A DNA stretch of 64,000 bases, from assembly GCF_947498825.1 (NCBI RefSeq), contig NZ_CANMLV010000009.1:93659-157658 (forward strand). Direction: 5' to 3'. This document shows, in pieces, positions 34,008 through 42,805 of this stretch. Every line of letters begins with the position of its first letter. Position 1 is the first letter of the stretch. Under the pieces are notes generated by a model. That model was not told the DNA's origin and ran no database searches. It saw nothing but the letters and a program-made list of their open reading frames with translations. The stretch is from an uncultured Cedecea sp. Lineage in GTDB: Bacteria > Pseudomonadota > Gammaproteobacteria > Enterobacterales > Enterobacteriaceae. The position numbers and the translations under genes are program-made.

Positions 34008-34164
34008 GCCTGCATTCCCCGCTCTGCGTTTTATTTTTATCGGGAAGCGTCGTAAAACCCCGTCCTTTTAGGTCGGGGATATAAGGCGTGCCGTTGACCT
34101 GCCAGCCAACAATTTATTGATCTTCTTCAATGCATTTTACATTTTATGGTGTATTCTGTAAGTC

Positions 34165-35420
34165 ATAAAACGTGCATACAAATACAGATTCTATCCAACA
34201 CCCGATCAGATTGAGCTTTTGGCTCAGACGTTCGGGTGTGTGCGTTTTGTCTATAACAGCATTCTTCGCTGGCGTACTGACGCGTATTATGACCGTCAGG
34301 AAAAAATAGGTTACACACAAGCCAGTTCACGATTAACCGCACTGAAAAAAGAACCTGAATTTACATGGCTCAATGACGTTTCTAGCGTGCCTCTACAGCA
34401 AGCCTTGCGCCACCAACAAACCGGATTCTCTCACTTCTTTGCAGGCCGTGCCAAATACCCGACATTTAAAAGCAAGCGTCATATACCCGTCATACTTCAA
34501 GTTGCTTGGGCGTTACCTTCGTCAATCCTGCCGAATCACATAGTTTATCTATGCTCATCGCCAGGATTGACTCTGCGCCTACAAGCAACTTGAATTATTT
34601 AGGGTATAAACAGTCCGCCACGCTCACCGATGCCGCGTTTAAATACCGCGACGGCAAGTTGTATATGGCAAAGAGCAAAGCGCCATTAGACATACGCTGG
34701 AGCCGTGAATTACCGTCTACGCCATCGACTGTAACCCTTTCCAAAGATGCTGCCGGACGATATTTCGTGTCCTGCCTCTGCGATTTTGAACCTGCATCAC
34801 AGCCGATGAGTTCGAAAATGGTCGGCATTGATGTTGGTTTAAGAGATTTGTTCATCACTGATACTGGGAAAAAATACGACAATCCCCGTCACAGCGCTAA
34901 ATACGCGGCTAAACTTGCGCTACTCCAGCGCCGTTTAAGCAAAAAGGCGCAAGGCTCAAAGAACCGTGCCAAAGCCCGCTTAAAAGTTGCCCGTATTCAC
35001 GCTAAAATTGCCGATTGTCGTTCGGATCGCCTCCACTGGCTATCCCGCAAACTCATTAACGAAAACCAAGTTGTTTGCGCTGAATCCCTCGCAGTAAAGA
35101 ACATGATCCGCAACCCAAAACTGTCCAAAGCGATAGCAGACGCGAGCTGGGGTGAATTCATGCGCCAGCTTGAATATAAAGGCGAATGGGCAGGGCGTAG
35201 CGTGGTCAGAATTGACCGCTTTTTCCCGTCCTCAAAACGTTGCCATTGTTGCGGATATATATATAAAGCATTGCCGCAAGGCGCTGAACATTGGCACTGT
35301 CCTGAATGCGGCACAGACCATGATCGTGACGTTAACGCGGCTATTAATATAAGAGCGGTCGGGCTGACCGTGCTAGCTTGTGGAGAGTCTGTAAATCCTG
35401 AACCGCTTAATGCGGCTTAG
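34165..35420 (+). pseudogene. tnpB: tnpB (RNA-guided nuclease/transposase accessory), interrupted by a palindromic repeat
   Basis: Codons from 34165 read KRAYKYRFYPTPDQIELLAQ onward, but the expected ATG start is ATA, right after a stop codon. The frame is then cut at codon ...FKSKRH by the 123-bp repeat and resumes KQSATLTDAAFKYRDGKLYM at 34609. The C-terminal RuvC-like residues are all present (GIDVGLRD, AESLAVKN, HDRDVNAA), as is the CxxC-CxxC zinc finger (CHCCG, CPECG). Removing the repeat and one TA restores the reading frame exactly. With a lost start and the insertion, the gene is most likely dead; a shorter C-terminal protein could be made from 34607 but would lack the N-terminal domain. 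Confidence 0.9.
34484..34606. repeat. 123-bp palindromic repeat, copy 3, inserted in tnpB
   Basis: Runs from TACCCGTCATACTTCAAGTT to TTGAATTATTTAGGGTA, length 123 bp, with TA at 34482-34483 and 34607-34608. Joining the flanks through a single TA rebuilds a continuous tnpB frame (CGTCA-TA-AACAG). This is direct evidence that the repeat inserts at TA with target duplication, as miniature elements of the Tc1/mariner-IS630 type do. Confidence 0.95.
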
Positions 35421-35470
35421 GTTCGACTCCGCGAAACAAGAATCCCCTTCCTTTAGGGAAGGGAGTGTCA

Positions 35471-35703
35471 AATGTCCCTTTTTCGAGAGCGTAAAACATG
35501 GTGTACTCTGTGGGCCGAATGCTGTTACTGACTCAAAGACTCTCCTTGCAGGCTATTTTATTTGCCATTTTGTCTCTGGGTGGTGCTCAGAATCCTCACG
35601 TACCGGGTGGTACGCCGGGGTTCTTCCGCGCTGCTCGTGGACAAAATCGCAGTAGCAATGATGCCAGGCGGGACAGGCTCTAACGATAATAAAGGGAGTT
35701 TCC
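35471..35703. other. Intergenic region upstream of aas
   Basis: No supported gene. A 61-codon frame at 35498-35683 has no recognisable domain. The stretch CTCACGTACCGGGTGGTACG at about 35596-35615 is an imperfect palindrome of a kind often seen between enterobacterial genes. The aas ribosome-binding site AAAGGGAG is at the end. Confidence 0.4.
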
Positions 35704-37863
35704 ATGTTCTTTACATTTTTGCGCGCTGTATTTCGCGTACTTTTCCGGGTACGCCTTTATGGCGACACGCAAAGCCTTAAACAGTCACGTGTACTGATTG
35801 TACCGAACCATGTCTCGTTTATTGATGGTATTCTGCTGGCCCTGTTTTTACCGGTACGCCCGGTATTTGCGGTGTACTCTGCTATTACTGAAAAGTGGTA
35901 TATGCGCTGGCTAAAATCGATTATCGATTTTGTTCCGCTCGATCCAACTCGTCCTTTGGCTATCAAACATTTGGTACGTCTGGTAGAACAGGGGCGCCCT
36001 GTCGTAATTTTTCCTGAAGGTCGTATTTCGGTGAGCGGCTCACTGATGAAAATTTATGACGGAGCAGGATTTGTGGCCGCTAAATCAAAAGCGGTCGTCG
36101 TTCCTGTCAGAATTGACGGAGCTGAACTGACCTTTTTTAGCCGACTGAAGGGGTTGGTTAAACAGCGGCTGTTTCCCAGGATTACCCTGCATGTCCTGCC
36201 GCCTACAAATCTTGAGATGCCGGTCGCTCCCCGTCCTCGTGAGCGACGTAAAATTGCCGGAGAAATGCTGCATCAGATAATGATGGAAGCGCGTATGGCG
36301 GTGCGGCCACGGGAAACATTGTTTGAAGCTCTGCTGGCGGCTAAATATCGCTACGGTGCCGGAAAGCACTGTATTGAAGATATTAATTTTAAGCCCGACA
36401 GCTACCGCTCGTTACTGAAAAAGAGCCTCTCTGTTGGACGAATTCTGGATAAATACAGTGCACCAGGGGAAAGTATCGGACTGATGCTTCCTAATGCGGC
36501 TATCAGTGCGGCGGTTATCTTTGGGGCATCATTACGTGGCCGTGTTCCGGCAATGATGAACTACAGTGCAGGCGTTAAAGGCCTGACGAGTGCAATTACT
36601 GCAGCACAAATTAAGACCGTCTTCACCTCACGACAATTTCTTGATAAGGGCAAACTATGGCACTTGCCTGAGCAATTAACCCAAGTCCGCTGGATTTTCT
36701 TAGAAGATTTAAAATCTACCGTAACCACAGGGGATAAACTCTGGATTCTGGCTCACCTGTTTGTGCCTCGTCTGGCACAAGTCAAACAGCAACCGGAACA
36801 GGCCGCTATCATTCTTTTTACCTCTGGTTCAGAAGGCCATCCAAAAGGCGTGGTGCATAGTCATAAAAGTATCCTGGCGAACGTAGAGCAAATTCGCACT
36901 ATCGCTGATTTTACTGCTGATGACCGTTTTATGTCTGCTTTACCTTTGTTCCATTCATTTGGTCTGACAGTCGGTTTATTTACCCCTCTCTTTACGGGGG
37001 CAGAGGTATTCCTCTATCCCAGTCCGCTGCATTACCGTGTCGTACCTGAGCTGATTTATGACCGCAACTGTACCGTGATGTTTGGTACTTCTACCTTCCT
37101 CGGCCACTATGCCCGTTTTGCCAATCCGTATGACTTTTTCCGTATTCGTTATGTTGTTGCCGGAGCTGAAAAACTGCAGGAAAGCACCCGGCAGCTGTGG
37201 CAGGAAAAATTTGGCTTACGAGTTCTTGAAGGATATGGCGTGACGGAATGTGCTCCGGTCGTCTCTATTAATGTGCCAATGGCATGTAAAACAGGCACTG
37301 TCGGGCGTATTTTACCCGCTATGGATGCCCGTTTAATGGCGGTGCCAGGCATTGAAGAGGGGGGACGGTTGCAGTTAAAAGGGCCAAATATTATGAATGG
37401 CTATCTGCGAGTCGAAAATCCTGGCGTGCTGGAAGTTCCTGTTGCGGAAAATGCGAATGGCGAGTCAGAAAACGGTTGGTATGACACGGGAGATATCGTC
37501 ACTTTTGATTCACAAGGCTACTGTATTATCCAGGGGCGCGCTAAGCGTTTTGCGAAAATTGCAGGCGAAATGGTCTCACTGGAAATGGTTGAGCAGATGG
37601 CAATTGGCGTATCACCTGAAAAACTCCATGCCACCGTGGTACGTCAGGATGCGGCGAAAGGCGAAGCATTGGTGCTCTTTACCAGTGATGCTGAGCTAAA
37701 GCGCGAAGCTTTACTAAGCTATGCCCGGGCCAAAGGTATTCCGGAACTTGCCGTGCCGCGTGATATTCGCTTTTTGAAACAGATCCCGGTGCTGGGCAGC
37801 GGTAAGCCTGATTTTATCACACTGAAAGCGCAACTTGATGAGGCGGAGAATACACATGGCTGA
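35704..37863 (+). CDS. aas: Bifunctional 2-acylglycerophosphoethanolamine acyltransferase / acyl-ACP synthetase
   Basis: The 719-residue protein has the same length as E. coli Aas. The N-terminal acyltransferase domain has the H(X4)D motif NHVSFID (H36, D41) and FPEGRIS; the C-terminal AMP-binding synthetase domain (from about 230) has [33 protein letters not shown] and [10 protein letters not shown]. It reacylates lyso-phosphatidylethanolamine at the inner membrane. It overlaps lplT by 8 bp, and the two proteins work together: LplT flips lysophospholipid in, Aas acylates it. Confidence 0.98.
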   Translation: MFFTFLRAVFRVLFRVRLYGDTQSLKQSRVLIVPNHVSFIDGILLALFLPVRPVFAVYSAITEKWYMRWLKSIIDFVPLDPTRPLAIKHLVRLVEQGRPVVIFPEGRISVSGSLMKIYDGAGFVAAKSKAVVVPVRIDGAELTFFSRLKGLVKQRLFPRITLHVLPPTNLEMPVAPRPRERRKIAGEMLHQIMMEARMAVRPRETLFEALLAAKYRYGAGKHCIEDINFKPDSYRSLLKKSLSVGRILDKYSAPGESIGLMLPNAAISAAVIFGASLRGRVPAMMNYSAGVKGLTSAITAAQIKTVFTSRQFLDKGKLWHLPEQLTQVRWIFLEDLKSTVTTGDKLWILAHLFVPRLAQVKQQPEQAAIILFTSGSEGHPKGVVHSHKSILANVEQIRTIADFTADDRFMSALPLFHSFGLTVGLFTPLFTGAEVFLYPSPLHYRVVPELIYDRNCTVMFGTSTFLGHYARFANPYDFFRIRYVVAGAEKLQESTRQLWQEKFGLRVLEGYGVTECAPVVSINVPMACKTGTVGRILPAMDARLMAVPGIEEGGRLQLKGPNIMNGYLRVENPGVLEVPVAENANGESENGWYDTGDIVTFDSQGYCIIQGRAKRFAKIAGEMVSLEMVEQMAIGVSPEKLHATVVRQDAAKGEALVLFTSDAELKREALLSYARAKGIPELAVPRDIRFLKQIPVLGSGKPDFITLKAQLDEAENTHG

Positions 37864-39070
37864 ATCAACGGTTAAGGATAGCTCGCTTTGCTCTCGCGGC
37901 ATGATGGCGGTAACGGGGGCTCAGTTTCTCTCCGCATTTGGTGACAATGCGCTACTTTTTGTTACCTTGGCGGTGCTGAAACAGCAATTTTATCCTGACT
38001 GGAGTCAGCCGATATTACAGATGGTATTTGTTGGAGCCTATATTGTATTTGCTCCATTTGTTGGTCAGGTTGCGGATAGTTTCTCTAAAGGTCGAGTAAT
38101 GATGATGGCTAACAGCCTGAAATTACTCGGTGCAGCCTGCATCTGTTTTGGCCTTGATCCCTTTATTGGTTACACCCTGGTTGGCGTTGGGGCTGCCACT
38201 TATTCCCCGGCGAAATACGGTATTCTCGGTGAACTGACGACGGGTCCTAATTTGGTGAAAGCAAATGGGCTGATGGAAGCATCAACGATCGTCGCTATCC
38301 TGTTAGGGTCTGTGATTGGTGGCATACTGGCTGATTTAAATCTGTTTGCAGCATTACTGGTTTGCGTGGCGGTTTATGCTGCGGCAGTGGTTGCTAACCT
38401 GTTTATTCCTAAGCTTGCCCCGGCACGTTCCGGCGAGTCCTGGCATCTTCCTGCAATGTTCCGCCATTTTGTCGGAGCCTGTCGTATATTGTGGCAGAAC
38501 CCTGAAACACGACTTACCCTGGTAGGAACCAGCATGTTCTGGGGAGCAGGAGTGACTCTGCGTTTTTTACTGGTACTGTGGGTGCCGGTCGCACTCGGTA
38601 TTACCGATAACGCTACGCCGACCTATCTTAATGCAATGGTTGCCGTCGGGATTGTAGTGGGAGCCGGGCTGGCGGCAAAACTGGTAACGCTTAAGAGCGT
38701 TGCGCGCTGTATGCCTGCTGGCATTTTGCTGGGCATTGCCGTCACTTTCTTTGCAATACAACAGTCATTACTGCCCACTTACCTGCTTCTGACCTTGATT
38801 GGGATATGTGGTGGATTCTTTGTCGTGCCGCTTAACGCTCTGTTACAAGAAAAAGGGAAGGAAACTGTCGGAGCAGGCCATGCTATTGCTGTTCAGAATT
38901 TGGGGGAAAATACCGCCATGTTACTGATGTTGGGTCTTTATTCACTGGCCGTGAAAGTGGGTTTACCTGCAGTCGGGATAGGCATTGGCTTTGGTTTGAT
39001 TTTTGCCCTGGCGATTGCCGCGTTATGGATCTGGCAACACAATCAGAAAAAACGTTCTGCATACCTTTGA
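37856..39070 (+). CDS. lplT: Lysophospholipid transporter LplT
   Basis: The 404-residue MFS-type protein (E. coli 397) has twelve predicted helices with [20 protein letters not shown] in helix 1, [20 protein letters not shown], and [20 protein letters not shown]. It moves lyso-phosphatidylethanolamine across the inner membrane to Aas. The ATG at 37856 overlaps the aas stop (ATGGCTGA). Confidence 0.97.
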   Translation: MAESTVKDSSLCSRGMMAVTGAQFLSAFGDNALLFVTLAVLKQQFYPDWSQPILQMVFVGAYIVFAPFVGQVADSFSKGRVMMMANSLKLLGAACICFGLDPFIGYTLVGVGAATYSPAKYGILGELTTGPNLVKANGLMEASTIVAILLGSVIGGILADLNLFAALLVCVAVYAAAVVANLFIPKLAPARSGESWHLPAMFRHFVGACRILWQNPETRLTLVGTSMFWGAGVTLRFLLVLWVPVALGITDNATPTYLNAMVAVGIVVGAGLAAKLVTLKSVARCMPAGILLGIAVTFFAIQQSLLPTYLLLTLIGICGGFFVVPLNALLQEKGKETVGAGHAIAVQNLGENTAMLLMLGLYSLAVKVGLPAVGIGIGFGLIFALAIAALWIWQHNQKKRSAYL

Positions 39071-39078
39071 TAGCCGCA

Positions 39079-39108
39079 AAGACTACCCATTAAACGGGTA
39101 GTCTTTTT
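39079..39108 (+). terminator. Rho-independent terminator after lplT
   Basis: An AAGACTACCC / GGGTAGTCTT stem with a 7-nt loop is followed by a T-run. The A-run on the other side may also let it stop the convergent tas transcript. Confidence 0.9.
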
Positions 39109-39116
39109 ACTGAGAT

Positions 39117-40160
39117 TTAAGGTGCGGGATAGGTATACACGCGGTGTACTGCTTCCAGTTCTTTCAGCACATCTTCACTCAATTCAAGATGTAAGCTTCC
39201 AACATTACTTTTCAGTTGTTCGAGCGTTGTTGCGCCCAGCAGGGTACTGGCAACAAAGGGTTGGCGACGCACAAAAGCAAGCGCCATTTGTGCAGGATCC
39301 AGGTTATGGTGTCTGGCGATATCAACATAAGCGGCTATCGCTTTCTGTGACTGCTCACCACTGTAGCGAGTAAAGCGACTGAATAATGTGTTACGTGCGC
39401 CAGCGGGCTGGGCACCATTAAGATACTTACCACTGAGAGTTCCAAATGCCAGGCAAGAATAGGCCAGTAGCTCGACACCTTCATACTGAGTGATTTCAGA
39501 CAAGCCTACTTCAAAGCTTCTGTTCAGCAAACTGTATGGGTTCTGGATGGTGACAATGCGTGGTAAATCGTGTTTCTCAGCAAGCTTCAGATAGCGCATT
39601 ACGCCAAACGGCGTTTCATTGGAAACACCAATATAGCGGATTTTTCCTGCTCTCTGTAACTCTGTCAGTGCTTCCAGTGTTTCCAGAATCGTCACCGGAA
39701 AGGTCGTTGTATCGGCCCAAGTATAACCCAGCTGTCCAAAACAGTTGGTCGGCCGTTGGGGCCAGTGAACCTGATAAAGATCGAGATAATCTGTCTGTAA
39801 ACGCTTCAGGCTGGCATCGAGTGCCTGGCGAATATTTTTACGATCAAGGACCTGGTGAGGACGGATGCCCGCATCGGTATTTCGTGGCGGGCCGCTTACT
39901 TTTGAAGCAATAACCAGCTTCTCTCTGTTTCCGCGCGCTTTCAGCCAATTACCGACATAGGTTTCTGTGAGTCCCTGGGTTTCTGGCCGAGGAGGAACAG
40001 GGTACATCTCTGCGACATCAATTAAATTAATACCCTGGCTGACGGCATAATCGAGTTGTTCATGGGCATCTGCTTCGCTATTCTGCTCGCCAAATGTCAT
40101 GGTGCCTAATCCCAAAGTACTTATTTCAAGTGAGCTCCAGGGAATACGATGATAGAGCAT
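39117..40160 (-). CDS. tas: Aldo/keto reductase Tas
   Basis: The 347-residue protein matches E. coli Tas (346 residues). It is an aldo-keto reductase with TLGLGTMTFGEQNSEADAHE, the catalytic DVAEMYPVPP Tyr region, a lysine in IASKVSGPPRN, LDLYQVHWPQRPTNCFG, and NADPH-binding STLLGATTLEQLKSNV. Tas was found as a suppressor of a tyrosine requirement; its natural substrate is not established. It is convergent with lplT across a terminator. Confidence 0.96.
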   Translation of the reverse strand: MLYHRIPWSSLEISTLGLGTMTFGEQNSEADAHEQLDYAVSQGINLIDVAEMYPVPPRPETQGLTETYVGNWLKARGNREKLVIASKVSGPPRNTDAGIRPHQVLDRKNIRQALDASLKRLQTDYLDLYQVHWPQRPTNCFGQLGYTWADTTTFPVTILETLEALTELQRAGKIRYIGVSNETPFGVMRYLKLAEKHDLPRIVTIQNPYSLLNRSFEVGLSEITQYEGVELLAYSCLAFGTLSGKYLNGAQPAGARNTLFSRFTRYSGEQSQKAIAAYVDIARHHNLDPAQMALAFVRRQPFVASTLLGATTLEQLKSNVGSLHLELSEDVLKELEAVHRVYTYPAP

Positions 40161-40300
40161 AGTGAGCTTCCTTAATGGTGTACGGTCGGGAAATATCCCT
40201 GACTAAGGCCTATAACATGGCAGAGGCGGGAGCAAAGAAAAAGGGGCAAGGAAAGAAAACATTGAGATCATTGTAAAAAACGGATTTTATCGGTATTTGT

Positions 40301-40385
40301 GTTTCAAGCTATGGGGGGCTGGAGTGTAAAACACGCCGAATCACACAGTCTGTCTGTGTTCATCGACGTCTCTGAAGGTGAATTG
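40301..40385. repeat. Degenerate palindromic repeat remnant
   Basis: The core GCCGAATCACACAGTCTGTC plus TGTGTTCATCGACG matches the central hairpin of the 123-bp repeats, flanked by TTTCAAGCTATGG and GGTGAATTGAGTA as eroded termini. It lies between tas and ygdR. Confidence 0.6.
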
Positions 40386-40392
40386 AGTATGA

Positions 40393-40611
40393 TTAACGTT
40401 TGATAATCTGTGAAATTTCCTGGCGGTTGATTTGAATTTCATTGCCTTCAGTATCCTGATAGCTTACCAGTCCGGTTTCATCGTCGATTTTTGGTTTACC
40501 TTCGGTCAGAATCATGCGGCCATCTTTAGTTGCCATCACATAATCACTGCTACAGCCTGAAACAGCAAATACCAGACCAATGGCTGAGATTGCTACTGCC
40601 CATTTTGTCAT
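40393..40611 (-). CDS. ygdR: Small lipoprotein YgdR/YgdI family
   Basis: The 72-residue protein has a lipoprotein signal ([17 protein letters not shown], lipobox VSGC, C20) and the DUF903 domain [20 protein letters not shown] with conserved [18 protein letters not shown]. coli YgdR has the same length and nearly the same sequence. An AGAAAGAGG site precedes the start. Function unknown; the fold is an SH3-like barrel. ygdQ, next to it in E. coli, is absent. Confidence 0.95.
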   Translation of the reverse strand: MTKWAVAISAIGLVFAVSGCSSDYVMATKDGRMILTEGKPKIDDETGLVSYQDTEGNEIQINRQEISQIIKR

Positions 40612-40700
40612 TTTTAAGCCTCTTTCTGGAATTAAAAGCCTGTTACTCTAGTAGTAATAGAATAAAGCGAGTAAGAAAAGCAGTTAATTCTGATTACGTA

Positions 40701-40835
40701 TATCTCCGTCATATTTCAAGCTGCCTGGGTGTTGCCAGCGTCCAGCCCGCCGAGTCACCCGAATCACATAGCTTTATCTGTACTCATCGACGGGCTGAAC
40801 TGGAAGCCTACAAGCAACTCGAATGATTTTGGGTA
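40701..40835. repeat. Palindromic repeat, diverged copy 4
   Basis: Relative to the 123-bp consensus it begins TATCTCCGTCATATTTCAAG and ends CTCGAATGATTTTGGGTA; it carries a short internal duplication (GAGTCACCCGAATCAC), making it 135 bp. It lies between ygdR and mutH, where E. coli has ygdQ. Confidence 0.85.
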
Positions 40836-40888
40836 CAGACACCTGTCTTTTTCTCGGCTTAATGGGGGAAAAAACAGGTACTAATACC

Positions 40889-41584
40889 TTAGCAATAGAA
40901 ATGCCTGGCGAGTAAAGCGGCAGTAAAGTTTTTTTTCAGATAAAACCCACGAGGCAGGGTCAGAATCGGACTGCCATCGATCCCCACGGCTTCAGTAAGC
41001 ACGCGACTGTTGGCGGCCTTAGGGCGTAACTGTAATACTTCTCCGTGACGAGCCGTAATGCGTTCTACGTGCCCGAGCACAATCAAATCCATCAGTTCTT
41101 CGAAATCCTGACACAGCTGCTTCTCTTCTTCTGCATTAGGGCTCCATAACAGAGGCGAACCTACATGACGCTCAGCGAGCGGGATCTGGCGTTCACCTTC
41201 AACGGGTATCCATAAGACGCGTTTCAGTTTATGTCTGACATGGCTGGTTTCCCAGGTGACTCCACTGTTGCCAGTCAGTGGCGCGACGCAGACAAAAGTG
41301 GTTTCCAGCGGGCGGCCAAGCGCATCGACAGGGATAGTTTTTAGCTCAATACCTAAGGCCGCAAAATCTTGTTCAGGTTTACTGCCTGCGCTGGCTCCCA
41401 GCCATAATTCCAGTAATCCACCGACCCAGCCTTTATCCCGCTTAAGATTATTGGGGATAGTTATGCAAGCTTTGGCCGCCAGTTCGCCCAGGGTATAACC
41501 CGCAATCGACTGGGCTTGATGGAACAGCGCATTTTCACTGTTTGGAGGTGAAGTAAAGGGTTGTATCGATAACATGATGGACAT
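40889..41584 (-). CDS. mutH: DNA mismatch repair endonuclease MutH
   Basis: The 231-residue protein (E. coli 229) keeps the MutH core: [20 protein letters not shown], the catalytic cluster [19 protein letters not shown] with E and D, ELKTIPVD with E-x-K, and the C-terminal [20 protein letters not shown]. It nicks the unmethylated strand at hemimethylated GATC, activated by MutL, so a dam/mut system is implied. The start is ambiguous between 41584 and 41575. Confidence 0.97.
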   Translation of the reverse strand: MSIMLSIQPFTSPPNSENALFHQAQSIAGYTLGELAAKACITIPNNLKRDKGWVGGLLELWLGASAGSKPEQDFAALGIELKTIPVDALGRPLETTFVCVAPLTGNSGVTWETSHVRHKLKRVLWIPVEGERQIPLAERHVGSPLLWSPNAEEEKQLCQDFEELMDLIVLGHVERITARHGEVLQLRPKAANSRVLTEAVGIDGSPILTLPRGFYLKKNFTAALLARHFYC

Positions 41585-41599
41585 GACACTTCTGGTCAA

Positions 41600-42150
41600 A
41601 AAATAAGCGTAAGTTATTCACAATAGACAGACTATAAAACACTATCTACAGATAAATGACAACATAATGATTTATAGAATTTTTTTTATTGTTTCTGCGT
41701 TGCTCTTGGAAGATAACAAAACCTTTTCCCAATCTGGTCACTGGCAATGAACAGGATCTTACACCCAGTTATCCACAGAAAAATGGGATAACTGACAAAA
41801 TGACAGACTACTGGTTTCATTTACAGCCTTGACGAAGGGACAAAATACAATACTTCAGCAATATTTGCCTAACTTGTTGGCACAAACTGTGGATAAAAAC
41901 AACGTTGTACGATCTTTCATCACTCAGTGGTGATGCTATGTGATTAGTGTCACTATATTGGTTTTTTTATACTGCGTTGGTTTTTTATGGTTATGATTTA
42001 TATGTGTTTATTATTTTTTTTACGCGAGGAAATTTTAAGCTCATTTAAAGTTGTCCCTATGTAATTCTAGGGTTCTGCACAGTTATATCCACAGAAAAAG
42101 TGAATAAAACCCCATGTAATCGTCTCCCCCTGTTTATAACCTTGCGTTTT
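41600..42150. promoter_or_regulatory. DARS2-like DnaA-reactivating region between mutH and rppH
   Basis: The gap between mutH and rppH is about 680 bp with no gene. It contains perfect DnaA boxes at 41614-41622 (TTATTCACA), 41769-41777 (TTATCCACA) and, on the other strand, 41888-41896 (TGTGGATAA), plus an 8/9 match at 42085-42093 (ATATCCACA). In E. coli exactly this gap holds DARS2, which with IHF and Fis converts ADP-DnaA to ATP-DnaA. Spacing between boxes is wider than in the compact DARS core, and IHF and Fis sites were not resolved, so the homology rests on position and boxes. The promoters of mutH and rppH also lie here. Confidence 0.75.
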
Positions 42151-42262
42151 TTTGTGAGTTATTCAAATGTTATTCTGTTTGCAGCATATTTATAGAGTGG
42201 TTTACCGCCTGACACTTGTATGAAACAATCATCATAATCTAAGTTTGTTTTGGGGTAGTCCG

Positions 42263-42793
42263 GTGATCGATGATGATGGCTACCGCCCAAACGTTGGGAT
42301 CGTAATATGTAATCGGCAAGGACAGGTGATGTGGGCTCGTCGTTTTGGTCAACATTCCTGGCAATTTCCGCAGGGGGGCATTAACTCCGGCGAGTCAGCC
42401 GAACAGGCAATGTACAGGGAGCTTTTCGAAGAGGTCGGTTTACAGCGAAAAGATGTGCGCATTCTTGCTTCGACCCGAAATTGGTTGCGTTACAAATTAC
42501 CCAAACGTCTGGTGCGTTGGGACACAAAGCCGGTTTGTATCGGCCAGAAACAAAAATGGTTTCTTTTGCAGTTGGTGAGTAATGACTCCGCGATCAATAT
42601 GCAAACCAGCAGTACACCTGAGTTTGATGGGTGGCGCTGGGTCAGTTATTGGTATCCGGTACGGCAAGTCGTTTCGTTTAAACGCGATGTCTATCGGCGG
42701 GTAATGAAAGAGTTTTCCAGCTCTGTTATGCCACTGCAGGAAGTGACTCCACCACGTAATAATGCGCCAGTATGGCGACGTAAAAGAGGTTAA
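42263..42793 (+). CDS. rppH: RNA pyrophosphohydrolase RppH
   Basis: The 176-residue Nudix hydrolase equals E. coli RppH in length and nearly in sequence. It starts at a GTG (42263) giving [20 protein letters not shown]. The Nudix box is at residues 38-59 ([20 protein letters not shown], then VGL) with catalytic E53, E56 and E57. It removes pyrophosphate from 5' ends of transcripts, triggering RNase E decay. ptsP follows after 12 bp in the same operon. Confidence 0.98.
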   Translation: MIDDDGYRPNVGIVICNRQGQVMWARRFGQHSWQFPQGGINSGESAEQAMYRELFEEVGLQRKDVRILASTRNWLRYKLPKRLVRWDTKPVCIGQKQKWFLLQLVSNDSAINMQTSSTPEFDGWRWVSYWYPVRQVVSFKRDVYRRVMKEFSSSVMPLQEVTPPRNNAPVWRRKRG

Positions 42794-42805
42794 GTTACGC
42801 CGAAG

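Larger units (their letters stand above)
34047..35470 (+). mobile_element. IS200/IS605-superfamily, IS1341-type element (tnpB only), decayed
   Basis: The left end has a hairpin region (CGTAAAACCCCGTCCTTTTA then GGTCGGGG), tnpB follows, and the right end has the hairpin CCCCTTCCTTTAGGGAAGGG, typical for single-strand transposed elements without terminal inverted repeats. No tnpA gene is present. The tnpB reading frame is split by a palindromic repeat at 34484-34606. Ends are approximate by a few bases. It sits between omr and aas. Confidence 0.85.

Noticed and set aside
34506..34606. N-terminal extension of the second tnpB frame
   Set aside because: These codons are the palindromic repeat read through in frame; they are not part of TnpB.
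35498..35683. 61-codon frame between the IS right end and aas
   Set aside because: No homology recognised, no ribosome site, and it crosses an intergenic palindrome.
41600..42262. Chromosomal origin of replication
   Set aside because: DnaA boxes are present, but flanking genes are mutH and rppH and not gidA/mioC/dnaA, and no 13-mer unwinding region was seen; DARS2 explains the site better.
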